Shown one piece after another: positions 35,056-48,087 of a stretch of 64,000 bases of DNA; positions within the stretch are counted from its first letter, which is position 1; each line of letters starts with the position of its first letter. Location: positions 3,224,001 through 3,288,000 of the forward strand of contig NZ_CP017674.1 in NCBI RefSeq assembly GCF_001792815.1, in the 5' to 3' direction. The translations under genes were made by a program, and so were the position numbers. The DNA is from Microbacterium sp. BH-3-3-3. Lineage in GTDB: Bacteria; Actinomycetota; Actinomycetes; Actinomycetales; Microbacteriaceae. A model generated the notes under the pieces. That model worked only from the letters and a program-made list of their open reading frames with translations, was not told where the DNA came from and searched no databases.

Positions 35056-35682
35056 ATGTCGGAAGACAACAAGGTCGTCGCGGAACTCCGCGAGAACTTC
35101 GGCAAGGGCTTCGCCCGTCGCCTCCGCGCCGCGGGCAAGATCCCGGCCGTCATCTACGGTCACGGCACCGAGCCCCAGCACGTCGCGCTGCCCGGCCACC
35201 AGGTCGCGCTGCTCATCCGTCGCGCCAACGCGCTGCTCGACCTCGACATCGCCGGCAAGGGCCAGCTCGTCCTCGTCAAGGACGTGCAGAAGGACCCCGT
35301 GCGTCAGATCATCGAGCACATCGACCTGATCGTGATCAACAAGGGCGAGAAGGTCCAGGTCGACGTGCCCGTCACGGTCGTCGGCGAGCCCTTCTCCGGC
35401 ACGGTCGCCAACCTCGAGAACACCACGGTGTCGCTCGAAGTCGAGGCCACTCACATCCCTCAGAACATCGAGGTCTCGGTCGAGGGCGCCGAGGACGGTA
35501 CGCAGATCACCGCCGCCGACCTGACGCTCCCCGCCGGCGCGGTTCTGGTGACCGAGCCCGACACGCTGATCATCGGCGTCTCGGTCCCCCTCGACACGCT
35601 CGCGGCCGACGAAGAGATCGCCGAAGCCGACGCAGAGGTCGCCGAGGAGCAGTCCGAAGAGGCCGAGGGCGACCAGAACTGA
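35056..35682 (+). CDS. rplY: 50S ribosomal protein L25/general stress protein Ctc
   Basis: This 208-residue CTC-type L25 binds 5S rRNA in the central protuberance. The N-terminal L25 domain (about 1-92, with RENFGKGFARRLRAAGKIPAVIYG in the RNA-binding part) is followed by the TL5/CTC C-terminal beta domain (about 95-185) and an acidic tail. GAGGAG precedes the ATG at 6 nt. A perfect terminator hairpin follows. It is the first gene of the rplY-pth-mfd order. Confidence 0.95.
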   Translation: MSEDNKVVAELRENFGKGFARRLRAAGKIPAVIYGHGTEPQHVALPGHQVALLIRRANALLDLDIAGKGQLVLVKDVQKDPVRQIIEHIDLIVINKGEKVQVDVPVTVVGEPFSGTVANLENTTVSLEVEATHIPQNIEVSVEGAEDGTQITAADLTLPAGAVLVTEPDTLIIGVSVPLDTLAADEEIAEADAEVAEEQSEEAEGDQN

Positions 35683-35715
35683 TCTCCGGCGGGCCGCGTC
35701 ACGGCCTGCCGACCA

Positions 35716-35748
35716 CGAGGGGGCGCGTTTTCGCGCCCCCTCGTTTTC
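35716..35748 (+). terminator. Terminator after rplY
   Basis: A perfect 12-bp stem (CGAGGGGGCGCG, loop TTTT, CGCGCCCCCTCG) is followed by TTTTC. Confidence 0.9.
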
Positions 35749-35789
35749 TCTGTGCGGGGTCCGAGCGCGGACCCGGAAGGATGGATGCC

Positions 35790-36374
35790 ATGGCAGACAC
35801 CTGGCTGATCGTCGGTCTCGGCAACCCCGGCCCGCGGTACGAGGCGACCCGGCACAACATCGGTCAGATGGTCATGGATGAGCTGGCATCCCGCCGCCGC
35901 GAGGCTTTCCGCGCGCACAAGGCGAACGCGCGCGTCGTCGAGACCTGGCTGCGGCCGGGCGCGGCGAAGCTCGTGCTGGCCAAGCCGAACAGCTTCATGA
36001 ACGTCTCGGGCGGCCCGGTGGCCGGTCTCGCCCGGTTCTACGGCACCGAGCCCGAGCGCGTGGTCGTCGTGCACGACGAGCTCGACATCCCCTACGACAC
36101 GATCAAGCTGAAGACCGGCGGGGGTCACGGCGGCCACAACGGCGTGCGCGACATCGCGAAGGCACTGGCGACGCCCGAGTTCCCCCGGGTGCGCGTGGGC
36201 ATCGGCCGGCCGGTGGGGCGGCAGGATCCCGCGGACTGGGTGCTCGATCCCTTCAGCGCGACCGAGCGTCAGACGCTCCCCATCCTCGTGTCCGACGCGG
36301 CGGACGCGGTGGAGATGCTCGTCGACGAGGGCCTGGTGGCCGCGCAGCAGCGCTTCCACGCCCCGCGCAGCTGA
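35790..36374 (+). CDS. pth: Peptidyl-tRNA hydrolase
   Basis: Pth releases peptides from dropped-off peptidyl-tRNAs. The 194-residue protein has VGLGNPGPRYEATRHNIG (about 8-25, catalytic His22), KPNSFMNVSG (about 67-76), VHDELDIPYDTIKLKTGGGHGGHNG split around 93-117 and the C-terminal VLDPF. Three ATGs lie close together; 35790 is preferred because GGAAGG is 9 nt upstream, whereas it abuts ATG 35781. Confidence 0.95.
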   Translation: MADTWLIVGLGNPGPRYEATRHNIGQMVMDELASRRREAFRAHKANARVVETWLRPGAAKLVLAKPNSFMNVSGGPVAGLARFYGTEPERVVVVHDELDIPYDTIKLKTGGGHGGHNGVRDIAKALATPEFPRVRVGIGRPVGRQDPADWVLDPFSATERQTLPILVSDAADAVEMLVDEGLVAAQQRFHAPRS

Positions 36375-36401
36375 CACCGCGACCCGCGCGGGTTCGAACG
36401 A

Positions 36402-36435
36402 CGACGGCCCCGGTCTCGAGAGACCGGGGCCGTCG
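36402..36435. terminator. Bidirectional terminator between pth and a convergent gene
   Basis: A perfect 16-bp inverted repeat (CGACGGCCCCGGTCTC and its complement) centred on GA lies 27 nt after pth and 11 nt before the stop of the convergent membrane protein gene. Confidence 0.85.
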
Positions 36436-36446
36436 ATGTGTCGGTG

Positions 36447-36956
36447 TCACATGCTGGGCGCCACTCCCAGGCCGACCCCGCCCACGAAGGCGACGATGAC
36501 GGCGATGCCGCCGAGCACGGCGATGACCACGGCGGCGATTCCCCAGCCGCGTCCGCGGTTCTTGACCGCCGCGACGATGCCCTGGATGAAGCCCCAGAGG
36601 CCGAAGATGCCGTAGACCGCGAAGGCCGTCACGCTGAGGACGGCGATCAGGATGGCGGTCTGTTCGGTACCGGGCGGGAGGGTGTTCGGGTCGATCTCGC
36701 CGCTGGCGTCGGCGTACTGCGCCAGGGAACCGCTCTGCAGGCCCGCGATGAGGGCGCAGACGATGCCGACGACCACGCCGACCATCGACGCGAGGAACGC
36801 GATGAGGCCCAGGGTCCGCGAACCCTTCGCCCCTCGGGACGACGGCGGGGGAGCGTAGGCCGGTGCGGCGGGTGCGCCGTACGCGGGCTCCGCGGCGCCG
36901 GCGCGCGCGACGGGCGGGTCGTAGGGCTCGGGGGGCGGTGGGGTGACGCTGCTCAC
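36447..36956 (-). CDS. DUF4190-like membrane protein with Pro-rich N-terminus
   Basis: This 169-residue protein starts with a Pro/Ala-rich cytoplasmic tail (about 1-45), followed by hydrophobic helices (about 48-70, 97-125 and 140-168). This pattern is typical of actinobacterial DUF4190 and similar Gram-positive small membrane proteins of unknown role. GTG 36956 has GAGGAGG 5 nt upstream. The next gene on the same strand encodes a protein of similar build. Confidence 0.75.
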   Translation of the reverse strand: MSSVTPPPPEPYDPPVARAGAAEPAYGAPAAPAYAPPPSSRGAKGSRTLGLIAFLASMVGVVVGIVCALIAGLQSGSLAQYADASGEIDPNTLPPGTEQTAILIAVLSVTAFAVYGIFGLWGFIQGIVAAVKNRGRGWGIAAVVIAVLGGIAVIVAFVGGVGLGVAPSM

Positions 36957-37070
36957 GGTGTCCTCCTCAGGTCGGAGACGGGCCGGATCCGCCCGTCGCT
37001 CCAGTGTAGGAACGACGGCGGGGTGACCGACCGGGCTGGACGCGCCGCGCCGGAGCACGGTAGCGCGGGC

Positions 37071-37553
37071 TCAGACGACCGAGCCCCCGCCCGCCGGCAT
37101 TGTCGCGACTCCACCGACGACGGCGATCACGATGAACGCCGCGAACAGAAGGGGGCCGAGCACCGACACCACGATCGCCCCGATGCCGGCGCCGCGACCC
37201 GCGTCGCGGGCCGTGGCCACCACGCCCAGCACGAAGGCGATGAGGCCGATGACGGTGGCCGTCCAGAACGTGACCTCCGCGGCGAGGACCAGGTCGCGTA
37301 CGGGCGAGAACACCCGCCAGTCGACCGTCGTCGAGTTCAGGAGGTCGGGGCCGACGCCCCGGGCGATGCGGAAGGCGAGGAACCCTCCGACGGCGGATGC
37401 CAGCACCGTGGCGATGAGCGACAGCAGCAGCGCCCAGGTTCCCAGGGGGCGTCCTCGACGCGCGACGGGCGGGGGAGTCAGCAGCGTGCCGGCCGGGGGC
37501 GCGACGTGCGGTGCGGCGAAGACCGGGCCGTTCGGGGCGCTCGGAGAGGACAT
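37071..37553 (-). CDS. Small membrane protein related in layout to the previous gene
   Basis: This 160-residue protein also has a Pro-rich N-terminus (about 1-33) and three to four hydrophobic helices (about 38-65, 88-112 and 120-148). The Gly/Ala/Val helices and the loop ATARDAGRGAGIGAIVVSV resemble the VAAVKNRGRGWGIAAVVIAV of the neighbour, so the two may be distant paralogues. A TAGAGT -10 lies 6 nt before the ATG on the minus strand, and it is divergent from mfd. The function is unknown. Confidence 0.7.
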   Translation of the reverse strand: MSSPSAPNGPVFAAPHVAPPAGTLLTPPPVARRGRPLGTWALLLSLIATVLASAVGGFLAFRIARGVGPDLLNSTTVDWRVFSPVRDLVLAAEVTFWTATVIGLIAFVLGVVATARDAGRGAGIGAIVVSVLGPLLFAAFIVIAVVGGVATMPAGGGSVV

Positions 37554-37559
37554 GCGGCC

Positions 37560-37565
37560 ACTCTA
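37560..37565 (-). promoter_or_regulatory. -10 element, leaderless arrangement, for the 37071-37553 gene
   Basis: On the minus strand TAGAGT ends 6 nt before ATG 37553. Confidence 0.55.
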
Positions 37566-37657
37566 CGAGAACGCCCGAGCGGACGGTGAGCCGGATCCGG
37601 GTGTCGATCACGGGCGACCGCGACTGTCCAGCCGGGCCCGATGTCGGTACCCCCGCG

Positions 37658-37663
37658 TAGACT
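37658..37663 (+). promoter_or_regulatory. -10 element of mfd, leaderless arrangement
   Basis: TAGACT ends 7 nt before GTG 37671 and therefore argues against the longer frame that would start at 37641. Confidence 0.6.
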
Positions 37664-37670
37664 TCTGCGA

Positions 37671-40600
37671 GTGACAGTTCCCGGGATCGTGCGCGCCCTC
37701 GAGCAGGCTGAGTCGTACCGTGAGGCCGCTTCTGCGGCCTCCGCCGACTTGTCTCTCTCCCTCGTCGACGGACTCGACGCCCCCGTCATCGCGGGCCTCG
37801 TCGAACGACGCCGGGCGGCGGGTGAGCCGGGTGCCGTCCTCGTGATCACCCCGACCGGCCGACGCGCCGAGTCGCTCGGTCCGGCTCTGGACGCCGTCCT
37901 TCCGGGTGCGCAGGTGCTCCATTTCCCCGCGTGGGAGACGCTGCCGCACGAGCGGCTCAGCCCGAGCCCCGAGACGGTCGGACGCCGCCTCGATGTGCTG
38001 CGGCGGATCGCGGCGTGGGATCGGCGGGCACCCCTCGTCGTCACGGCCTCGGTGCGCAGCGCCCTGCAGCCGCTGGCCCCCGGCCTCGGCGACGTCGAGC
38101 CGATCGAACTCGTCGTGGGCGGACGCGGCCACGAGCTCGAGTCCGTCATCATGCGCCTGGTAGAGCTGGCCTACCACCGCGTCGACATGGTCTCGCGGCG
38201 CGGCGAGTTCGCCGTGCGCGGCGGCATCCTCGACGTGTTCCCCACCGTGGCCGACCACCCCTTCCGCGTCGAGTTCTTCGGCGACGAGGTCGATCAGATC
38301 CGGGCCTTCTCGGTCGCCGACCAGCGCTCTCTGCCGGGAGACGTGGCATCCGTGTCGCTCAACCCCAGCCGCGAACTCCTGCTCACCGCCGAGGTGCGCT
38401 CCCGTGCCGCCGACCTGCGCGACGGCTACCCGGGCCTGCGTCAGCTGCTCGAGAAGATGGCCGAGGGCATCCCCGCAGAGGGCATGGAGTCCCTCATCCC
38501 GGTGCTGGTCGACGACCTCGTCACCCTCGTCCACTACCTCCCGGGCGGCAGTGCGGTGGCGCTGGTCGACCCCGAGCGCTCGACGGCGCGTGCCACGACG
38601 CTCGGCGACACCAACCGCGAATTCCTCGAGGCCGCGTGGTCGGCGGCGACCGCCGGCGCCGACACCCCCGTCGACCTCGACTCGGGCGACTTCGTGACCC
38701 TGCACGACCTGCACGAGATCTCGAGCGGACGTGGCGGCGTGTGGTGGCAGCTGAGTGCGTTCGACTCGGGCGCAGCGGATGCCGAAGACGAGGGCCTCGT
38801 GGTCGGTGAGGAGTCCGCGTACCGGGTGAAGGCCGATCCCGTCCCCTCGTACCAGGGCAATGTCGACGGCGCGACGTCGCACGTCGGACAGCTCTTGGCC
38901 GACGGGTGGTCCGTGGTGGTCACCGCGTCGGGCCCCGGCATGGTCGATCGAGCGCGCGACGTGCTGGCCGAGCGCGGCATCGCGGCGCGACGCGTCGACG
39001 AGGTGCGCACGCCCCCCGAGCCGGGGGTCGCGCACGTCGTGTGCGCACCGCTGGAACGCGGATTCCACCTGCCCGAGGCGAAGTTCGCCGTCATCACCGA
39101 GACCGAGTTCTACGGTCGTTCGGTCAGCGGCGACAACCGCGGCCCGAAGAAGCTGGCGTCGCGCCGCCGCAACGTCGTCGACCCGCTGCAGCTGAAGCCG
39201 GGCGACGTGGTGGTGCACGCGACCCACGGCATCGGCAAGTTCCTCGAACTCACGCAGCGCGAGGTGTCGAGCGGCGGGCGCAACGCGGTCAAGACGACCA
39301 AGGAGTACCTCGTCCTGGAGTACGCCCCGGCCAAGCGCGGGTACCCGGGCGACAAGCTCTTCGTCCCCACCGACCAGCTCGACCTGCTGTCGAAGTACGT
39401 CGGCGGCGAGGCGCCCACGCTGTCGAAGATGGGCGGAGGCGACTGGGCCGCGGCGAAGGGGCGGGCACGCAAGGCGGTCCGTGACATCGCGGTCGAACTG
39501 GTGAAGCTGTATTCGGCGCGCATGGCGTCGAAGGGGTACGCCTTCGGACCCGACACCCCCTGGCAACGCGAGCTCGAAGAGGCCTTCCCGTTCGCCGAGA
39601 CCCTCGACCAGCTGCAGACGATCGACGAGATCAAGGCCGACATGGAGAAGCCGATCCCCATGGATCGCCTGCTGTCGGGCGACGTGGGTTTCGGTAAGAC
39701 CGAGGTCGCCGTGCGCGCCGCCTTCAAAGCGATCCAGGACGGCAAGCAGGTCGCCATGCTCGTGCCGACGACGCTGCTGGTCAAACAGCACCTCGAGACC
39801 TTCGCGGAGCGCTTCGCGGGCTTCCCGGTCACGGTTAGGCCGTTGTCGCGCTTCCAGAGCGACAAAGAGGCGAAGGCGACGCTGGCGGGGATCACCGACG
39901 GCACCGTCGACATGGTCATCGGAACGCACCGCATCCTCACCGAGAAGGTGCACTTCAAAGACCTCGGTCTCATGATCATCGACGAGGAGCAGCGGTTCGG
40001 CGTCGAGCACAAGGACTCTCTCAAGAAGCTCAAGACGAACGTCGACATCCTGGCCATGAGTGCCACGCCCATTCCGCGCACACTCGAGATGGCGGTCACC
40101 GGCATTCGCGAGATGTCGACGCTGGCGACTCCGCCCGAGGACCGGCATCCGATCCTGTCGTACGTGGGTCCCCGTAACGACAAGCAGGTGGCGGCTGCCA
40201 TCCGCCGCGAACTCCTGCGCGAGGGACAGATCTTCTACGTGCACAACCGCGTGTCGTCCATCCAGCGGGTCGCCGCTCATCTCTCCGAACTCGTCCCCGA
40301 GGCGCGCGTCGTGGTCGCGCACGGGCAGATGGGGGAGCACGCCCTCGAGCAGGTCGTCGACGACTTCTGGGAGCGCCGGGCCGACGTGCTCGTCTCGACG
40401 ACGATCATCGAGACCGGCCTCGACATCTCGAACGCCAACACGATCATCATCGACCGGGCCGACAAGTACGGACTCTCGCAGTTGCACCAGCTGCGCGGAC
40501 GCGTGGGCCGTGGGCGCGACCGGGCTTACGCGTACTTCCTGTACGACGAGATGAAGCCGCTCTCCGAGACGGCGGCCGACCGTCTCGAGACCATTGCCGT

Positions 40601-41258
40601 CAACAACGACCTGGGCAGCGGCATGCAGGTCGCCTTGAAAGACCTCGAGCTGCGCGGCGCGGGAAACCTGCTCGGTGCCGAGCAGGCCGGGCACATCGCC
40701 GGCGTCGGCTTCGATCTGTACCTGCGCATGATCGGCGAGGCCGTGTCGACGTTCCGCGGCGAAGACGTCGACGGCCCCACCGAGCTCCGTCTCGAGCTGC
40801 CGATCGACGCGCGTCTGCCGGAGTTCTACATCGACAGTGAGCGGTTGCGCCTCGAGGCGTACCAGAAGCTGTCGGCGGCGGCATCCGCCACGGCCAAGAA
40901 CGACGCCATCGACCTGGTGGTCGAGGAGCTCCGCGACCGGTATGGCGAGCCACCGGCCGAGGTCGAGGGGCTCATCGCCGTCGCTCGACTTCGCCGGCGG
41001 GCCGCGCAAGCGGGTCTCGCCGACGTGGTCGCGATGGGGTCGAACCTGCGGGTCGCACCGGCGAACCTCGCCGACTCCATGCGGGTGCGCCTTCAGCGCC
41101 TGTACCCCAAGGCGAAGCTCGTCGCGGGGGGAGACGCCATGGTGGTTCCGCTTCCGCAGGATGCCGATGATGCGAACCTCCTCGCGTGGGTGCGTCAGCT
41201 GCTCGACGCCCTCTGGCCGCTGCCGGTCGACAAGGCCTCCGAGCCCGCGTCGGTCTGA
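37671..41258 (+). CDS. mfd: Transcription-repair coupling factor
   Basis: Mfd removes RNA polymerase stalled at lesions and recruits the UvrABC system. The 1195-residue protein contains the N-terminal UvrB-like domains (HFPAWETLPHERLSP about 82-96, RGEFAVRGGILDVFP about 167-181), the CarD-like RNA polymerase interaction domain (about 495-590, LKPGDVVVHATHGIGKF), the RecG-like translocase (GDVGFGKTEVAVRAAF, DEEQRFGV, SATPIPRTL) and the C-terminal TRCF domain. GTG 37671 is chosen by the leaderless promoter. Confidence 0.97.
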   Translation: MTVPGIVRALEQAESYREAASAASADLSLSLVDGLDAPVIAGLVERRRAAGEPGAVLVITPTGRRAESLGPALDAVLPGAQVLHFPAWETLPHERLSPSPETVGRRLDVLRRIAAWDRRAPLVVTASVRSALQPLAPGLGDVEPIELVVGGRGHELESVIMRLVELAYHRVDMVSRRGEFAVRGGILDVFPTVADHPFRVEFFGDEVDQIRAFSVADQRSLPGDVASVSLNPSRELLLTAEVRSRAADLRDGYPGLRQLLEKMAEGIPAEGMESLIPVLVDDLVTLVHYLPGGSAVALVDPERSTARATTLGDTNREFLEAAWSAATAGADTPVDLDSGDFVTLHDLHEISSGRGGVWWQLSAFDSGAADAEDEGLVVGEESAYRVKADPVPSYQGNVDGATSHVGQLLADGWSVVVTASGPGMVDRARDVLAERGIAARRVDEVRTPPEPGVAHVVCAPLERGFHLPEAKFAVITETEFYGRSVSGDNRGPKKLASRRRNVVDPLQLKPGDVVVHATHGIGKFLELTQREVSSGGRNAVKTTKEYLVLEYAPAKRGYPGDKLFVPTDQLDLLSKYVGGEAPTLSKMGGGDWAAAKGRARKAVRDIAVELVKLYSARMASKGYAFGPDTPWQRELEEAFPFAETLDQLQTIDEIKADMEKPIPMDRLLSGDVGFGKTEVAVRAAFKAIQDGKQVAMLVPTTLLVKQHLETFAERFAGFPVTVRPLSRFQSDKEAKATLAGITDGTVDMVIGTHRILTEKVHFKDLGLMIIDEEQRFGVEHKDSLKKLKTNVDILAMSATPIPRTLEMAVTGIREMSTLATPPEDRHPILSYVGPRNDKQVAAAIRRELLREGQIFYVHNRVSSIQRVAAHLSELVPEARVVVAHGQMGEHALEQVVDDFWERRADVLVSTTIIETGLDISNANTIIIDRADKYGLSQLHQLRGRVGRGRDRAYAYFLYDEMKPLSETAADRLETIAVNNDLGSGMQVALKDLELRGAGNLLGAEQAGHIAGVGFDLYLRMIGEAVSTFRGEDVDGPTELRLELPIDARLPEFYIDSERLRLEAYQKLSAAASATAKNDAIDLVVEELRDRYGEPPAEVEGLIAVARLRRRAAQAGLADVVAMGSNLRVAPANLADSMRVRLQRLYPKAKLVAGGDAMVVPLPQDADDANLLAWVRQLLDALWPLPVDKASEPASV

Positions 41259-41264
41259 TCGGAT

Positions 41265-41294
41265 GAGACCCGCACCCGTGACGGGGCGGGTCTC
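41265..41294 (+). terminator. Terminator after mfd
   Basis: GAGACCCGC and GCGGGTCTC form a 9-bp stem, extended by an inner CCCGT/ACGGG stem, 6 nt after the mfd stop. Confidence 0.8.
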
Positions 41295-41824
41295 CGGGGG
41301 AGCGGCGAATCCCGCGTCATTCCGGTGATCCGGCGCCGTGACACGCCCGGGATGTGGCTGGATTCGCCGAGTCGGTGTCCCGCACGTAATCTTTTACTTG
41401 TTCGCCCCACAGGGGAGAGCGGCTCGGCCGAAAGGCCCCGCATCCTCTCAAGTGGTGAACCACCCAGAACACTCACCGAATGGTGTAACGTTCTGGTCTG
41501 GCCTTCGGCCCGCTTCTCACGACGTTGATCTTCTACAGGTCCCACGGTGAGAGACAAGGGGTCGTGGGTCGTAGGCGTGAATTGCCTCACGGGTAGGTCG
41601 AGAGATTGTTTCTGTGGGTGCGTCCGTTCCTTGAGAACTCAACAGCGTGCACTTGTCAAATGCCAATTTTATCCTCGTTGGTCTTCGGATCGCGAGAATT
41701 CCTTTGGATCAAAGTCCAATCCTCTTTTTGGGGGTTGGCATCTGGATAGTCAGTTTTGACTTCCTGTTTGGTCAGATTGAACTCGCTTGCCTTGACCTTA
41801 TTCCGGTTGGGTGGGCATTTTTCT
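41295..41824 (+). promoter_or_regulatory. rRNA operon promoter region and transcribed leader
   Basis: No gene is seen in these 530 nt. A possible core promoter is TTCGCC (41363-41368), an 18-nt spacer, and TAATCT (41387-41392); further promoters are possible. The element CCTTGAGAACTCAACAGCG (from 41629) is the actinobacterial rrn leader motif, repeated in altered form before 23S (from 43660). The last 150 nt are AT-rich with T-tracts, as usual for rrn antitermination and processing leaders. Confidence 0.6.
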
Positions 41825-46881
<5,057 letters not shown>

Positions 46882-46901
46882 ACACACCGTTTTTGGTGCT
46901 T

Positions 46902-46921
46902 GCGTCCACTGAGTGGTTCTC
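46902..46921 (+). other. 3' half of the 23S precursor processing stem
   Basis: GCGTCCACTGAGTGGTTCTC pairs with GAGAACTACACAGTGGACGC at 43663-43682 (GTGGACGC/GCGTCCAC plus GAGAAC/GTTCTC), bringing both ends of 23S together for RNase III-type cleavage. Confidence 0.7.
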
Positions 46922-46982
46922 GATGTACGGTCGGGAACTCAACAATGATGATGTCGTTGTTGGTTTTTGAAACATCAATAGT

Positions 46983-47102
46983 GTTTCGGCGGCCATAGCG
47001 AGAGGGAAACGCCCGGTTACATTCCGAACCCGGAAGCTAAGCCTCTCAGCGCCGATGGTACTGCAGGGGGGACCCTGTGGGAGAGTAGGACACCGCCGGA
47101 CT
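46983..47102 (+). rRNA. 5S ribosomal RNA
   Basis: The actinobacterial 5S begins GTTTCGGCGGCCATAGCG and ends ACACCGCCGGACT, with the terminal helix closed by CGGCGG/CCGCCG and the loop region CCGAACCCGGAAGCTAAG intact. Ends are estimated within a few bases. Confidence 0.95.
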
Positions 47103-47111
47103 TCTTTTAGT

Positions 47112-47145
47112 CGGAATGGCCACCCAATGTTGGGTGGCCATTCCG
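47112..47145 (+). terminator. First terminator of the rRNA operon
   Basis: A perfect 16-bp stem (CGGAATGGCCACCCAA and its complement around TG) lies 10 nt after 5S and is followed by CATTTACG. Confidence 0.9.
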
Positions 47146-47176
47146 CATTTACGGGCACATTTTGTGTTCGTGTGTC

Positions 47177-47221
47177 AGCGCCGGGTGGCGTTCCCTGTTG
47201 CGGGGGACACCACCCGGCGCT
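47177..47221 (+). terminator. Second, tandem terminator of the rRNA operon
   Basis: AGCGCCGGGTGG and CCACCCGGCGCT form a 12-bp stem enclosing a 21-nt loop with an inner CCC/GGG pairing, followed by TCGTTG. Confidence 0.75.
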
Positions 47222-47361
47222 TCGTTGTACCCCGACGACGGTCGCGACGGCTTGCTGAGAGGCGCCGTCCCTGTCCTGGCTGTTCGCCGCGCGGGGTCGA
47301 TAAGGCTGACGCGGCGTCAGGCCGGGGCTACGCTGACGGCACCGACTGGAAGGATCGATCC

Positions 47362-47961
47362 ATGCGTTTCTCTCACCTGGGCGCGGAGCCTCGTATCCAC
47401 CCCGACGCCGTGGTCGCTTCGACCGCGGTCATCAGCGGTGATGTCGTGATCGGCGCGGGATGCCAGGTGCTGCATGGTGCCGTCCTCACGTCCGAGGGGA
47501 GCCGCATCGTGCTGGGCGAGAACACGATCGTGATGGAGAACGCCCTCATTCGCGCGAGCGCCACGCACCCCGTTCACATCGGCGCGCACACCCTGGTCGG
47601 TCCGATGGCGAGCGTCGCCGGAGCCGATATCGGCGACGAGGTGTTCCTGGCCACCGGCACGCGGATCTTCAACGGGGCCGAGATCGGTGATCGCAGTGAA
47701 GTGCGGATCAACGCCGTCGTGCACCTGCGCACCGTGTTGCCGCCCGAGACGGTCGTGCCGATCGGGTGGGTCGCGGTGGGCGACCCGCTCCGTCTGCTCT
47801 CGCCGGATCGGCACGACGAGATCTGGGCGGCGCAGAAGGAACTCGACTTCCCCGGCTACGTCTTCGGGCTCGATCGTGAGACACCGGACCTGATGGTGCA
47901 GCTCACCGAGCGGTACGGTCGCAGCCTGTCGCGACACGCGTCCGATCGAGCCGTCGACTGA
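47362..47961 (+). CDS. Gamma-carbonic anhydrase/LbH hexapeptide-repeat protein
   Basis: This 199-residue protein folds as a left-handed beta-helix (imperfect hexapeptides, residues about 12-135, for example VISGDVVIGAGCQV and VGPMASVAGADIGDE) followed by a C-terminal helix. It resembles gamma-carbonic-anhydrase-like proteins. Possible metal ligands are poorly placed (ATHPVHIG, NAVVHL), so enzymatic activity is doubtful. GGAAGG is 8 nt before the ATG and a -10 TACGCT is at 47329-47334. It is near PEP carboxylase, which uses bicarbonate, so a carbonic anhydrase role would make sense but is unproven. Confidence 0.75.
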   Translation: MRFSHLGAEPRIHPDAVVASTAVISGDVVIGAGCQVLHGAVLTSEGSRIVLGENTIVMENALIRASATHPVHIGAHTLVGPMASVAGADIGDEVFLATGTRIFNGAEIGDRSEVRINAVVHLRTVLPPETVVPIGWVAVGDPLRLLSPDRHDEIWAAQKELDFPGYVFGLDRETPDLMVQLTERYGRSLSRHASDRAVD

Positions 47962-48032
47962 GGCCACCGCGCGCGGTTGGTCTGCGCGAGGGATGGCCGG
48001 TGAGCGGCAAGACGACAACTCGCCGTGACGTG

Positions 48033-48070
48033 CGAAGCGCCGACCCCCTCGCAAGGGAGCCGGCGCTTCG
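48033..48070. terminator. Hairpin between the hexapeptide-repeat gene and ppc (convergent)
   Basis: CGAAGCGCCG and CGGCGCTTCG form a 10-bp stem with an 18-nt loop that has further pairing. It can serve both converging genes. Confidence 0.7.
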
Positions 48071-48087
48071 CGGTGGCGAGGGGTCGA

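Noticed and set aside
37608..41009. A 1133-codon open frame on the minus strand opposite mfd
   Set aside because: It is antisense to a complete mfd gene, has a composition typical of high-GC shadow frames (runs of R, D, G, H, V) and no recognisable motif.
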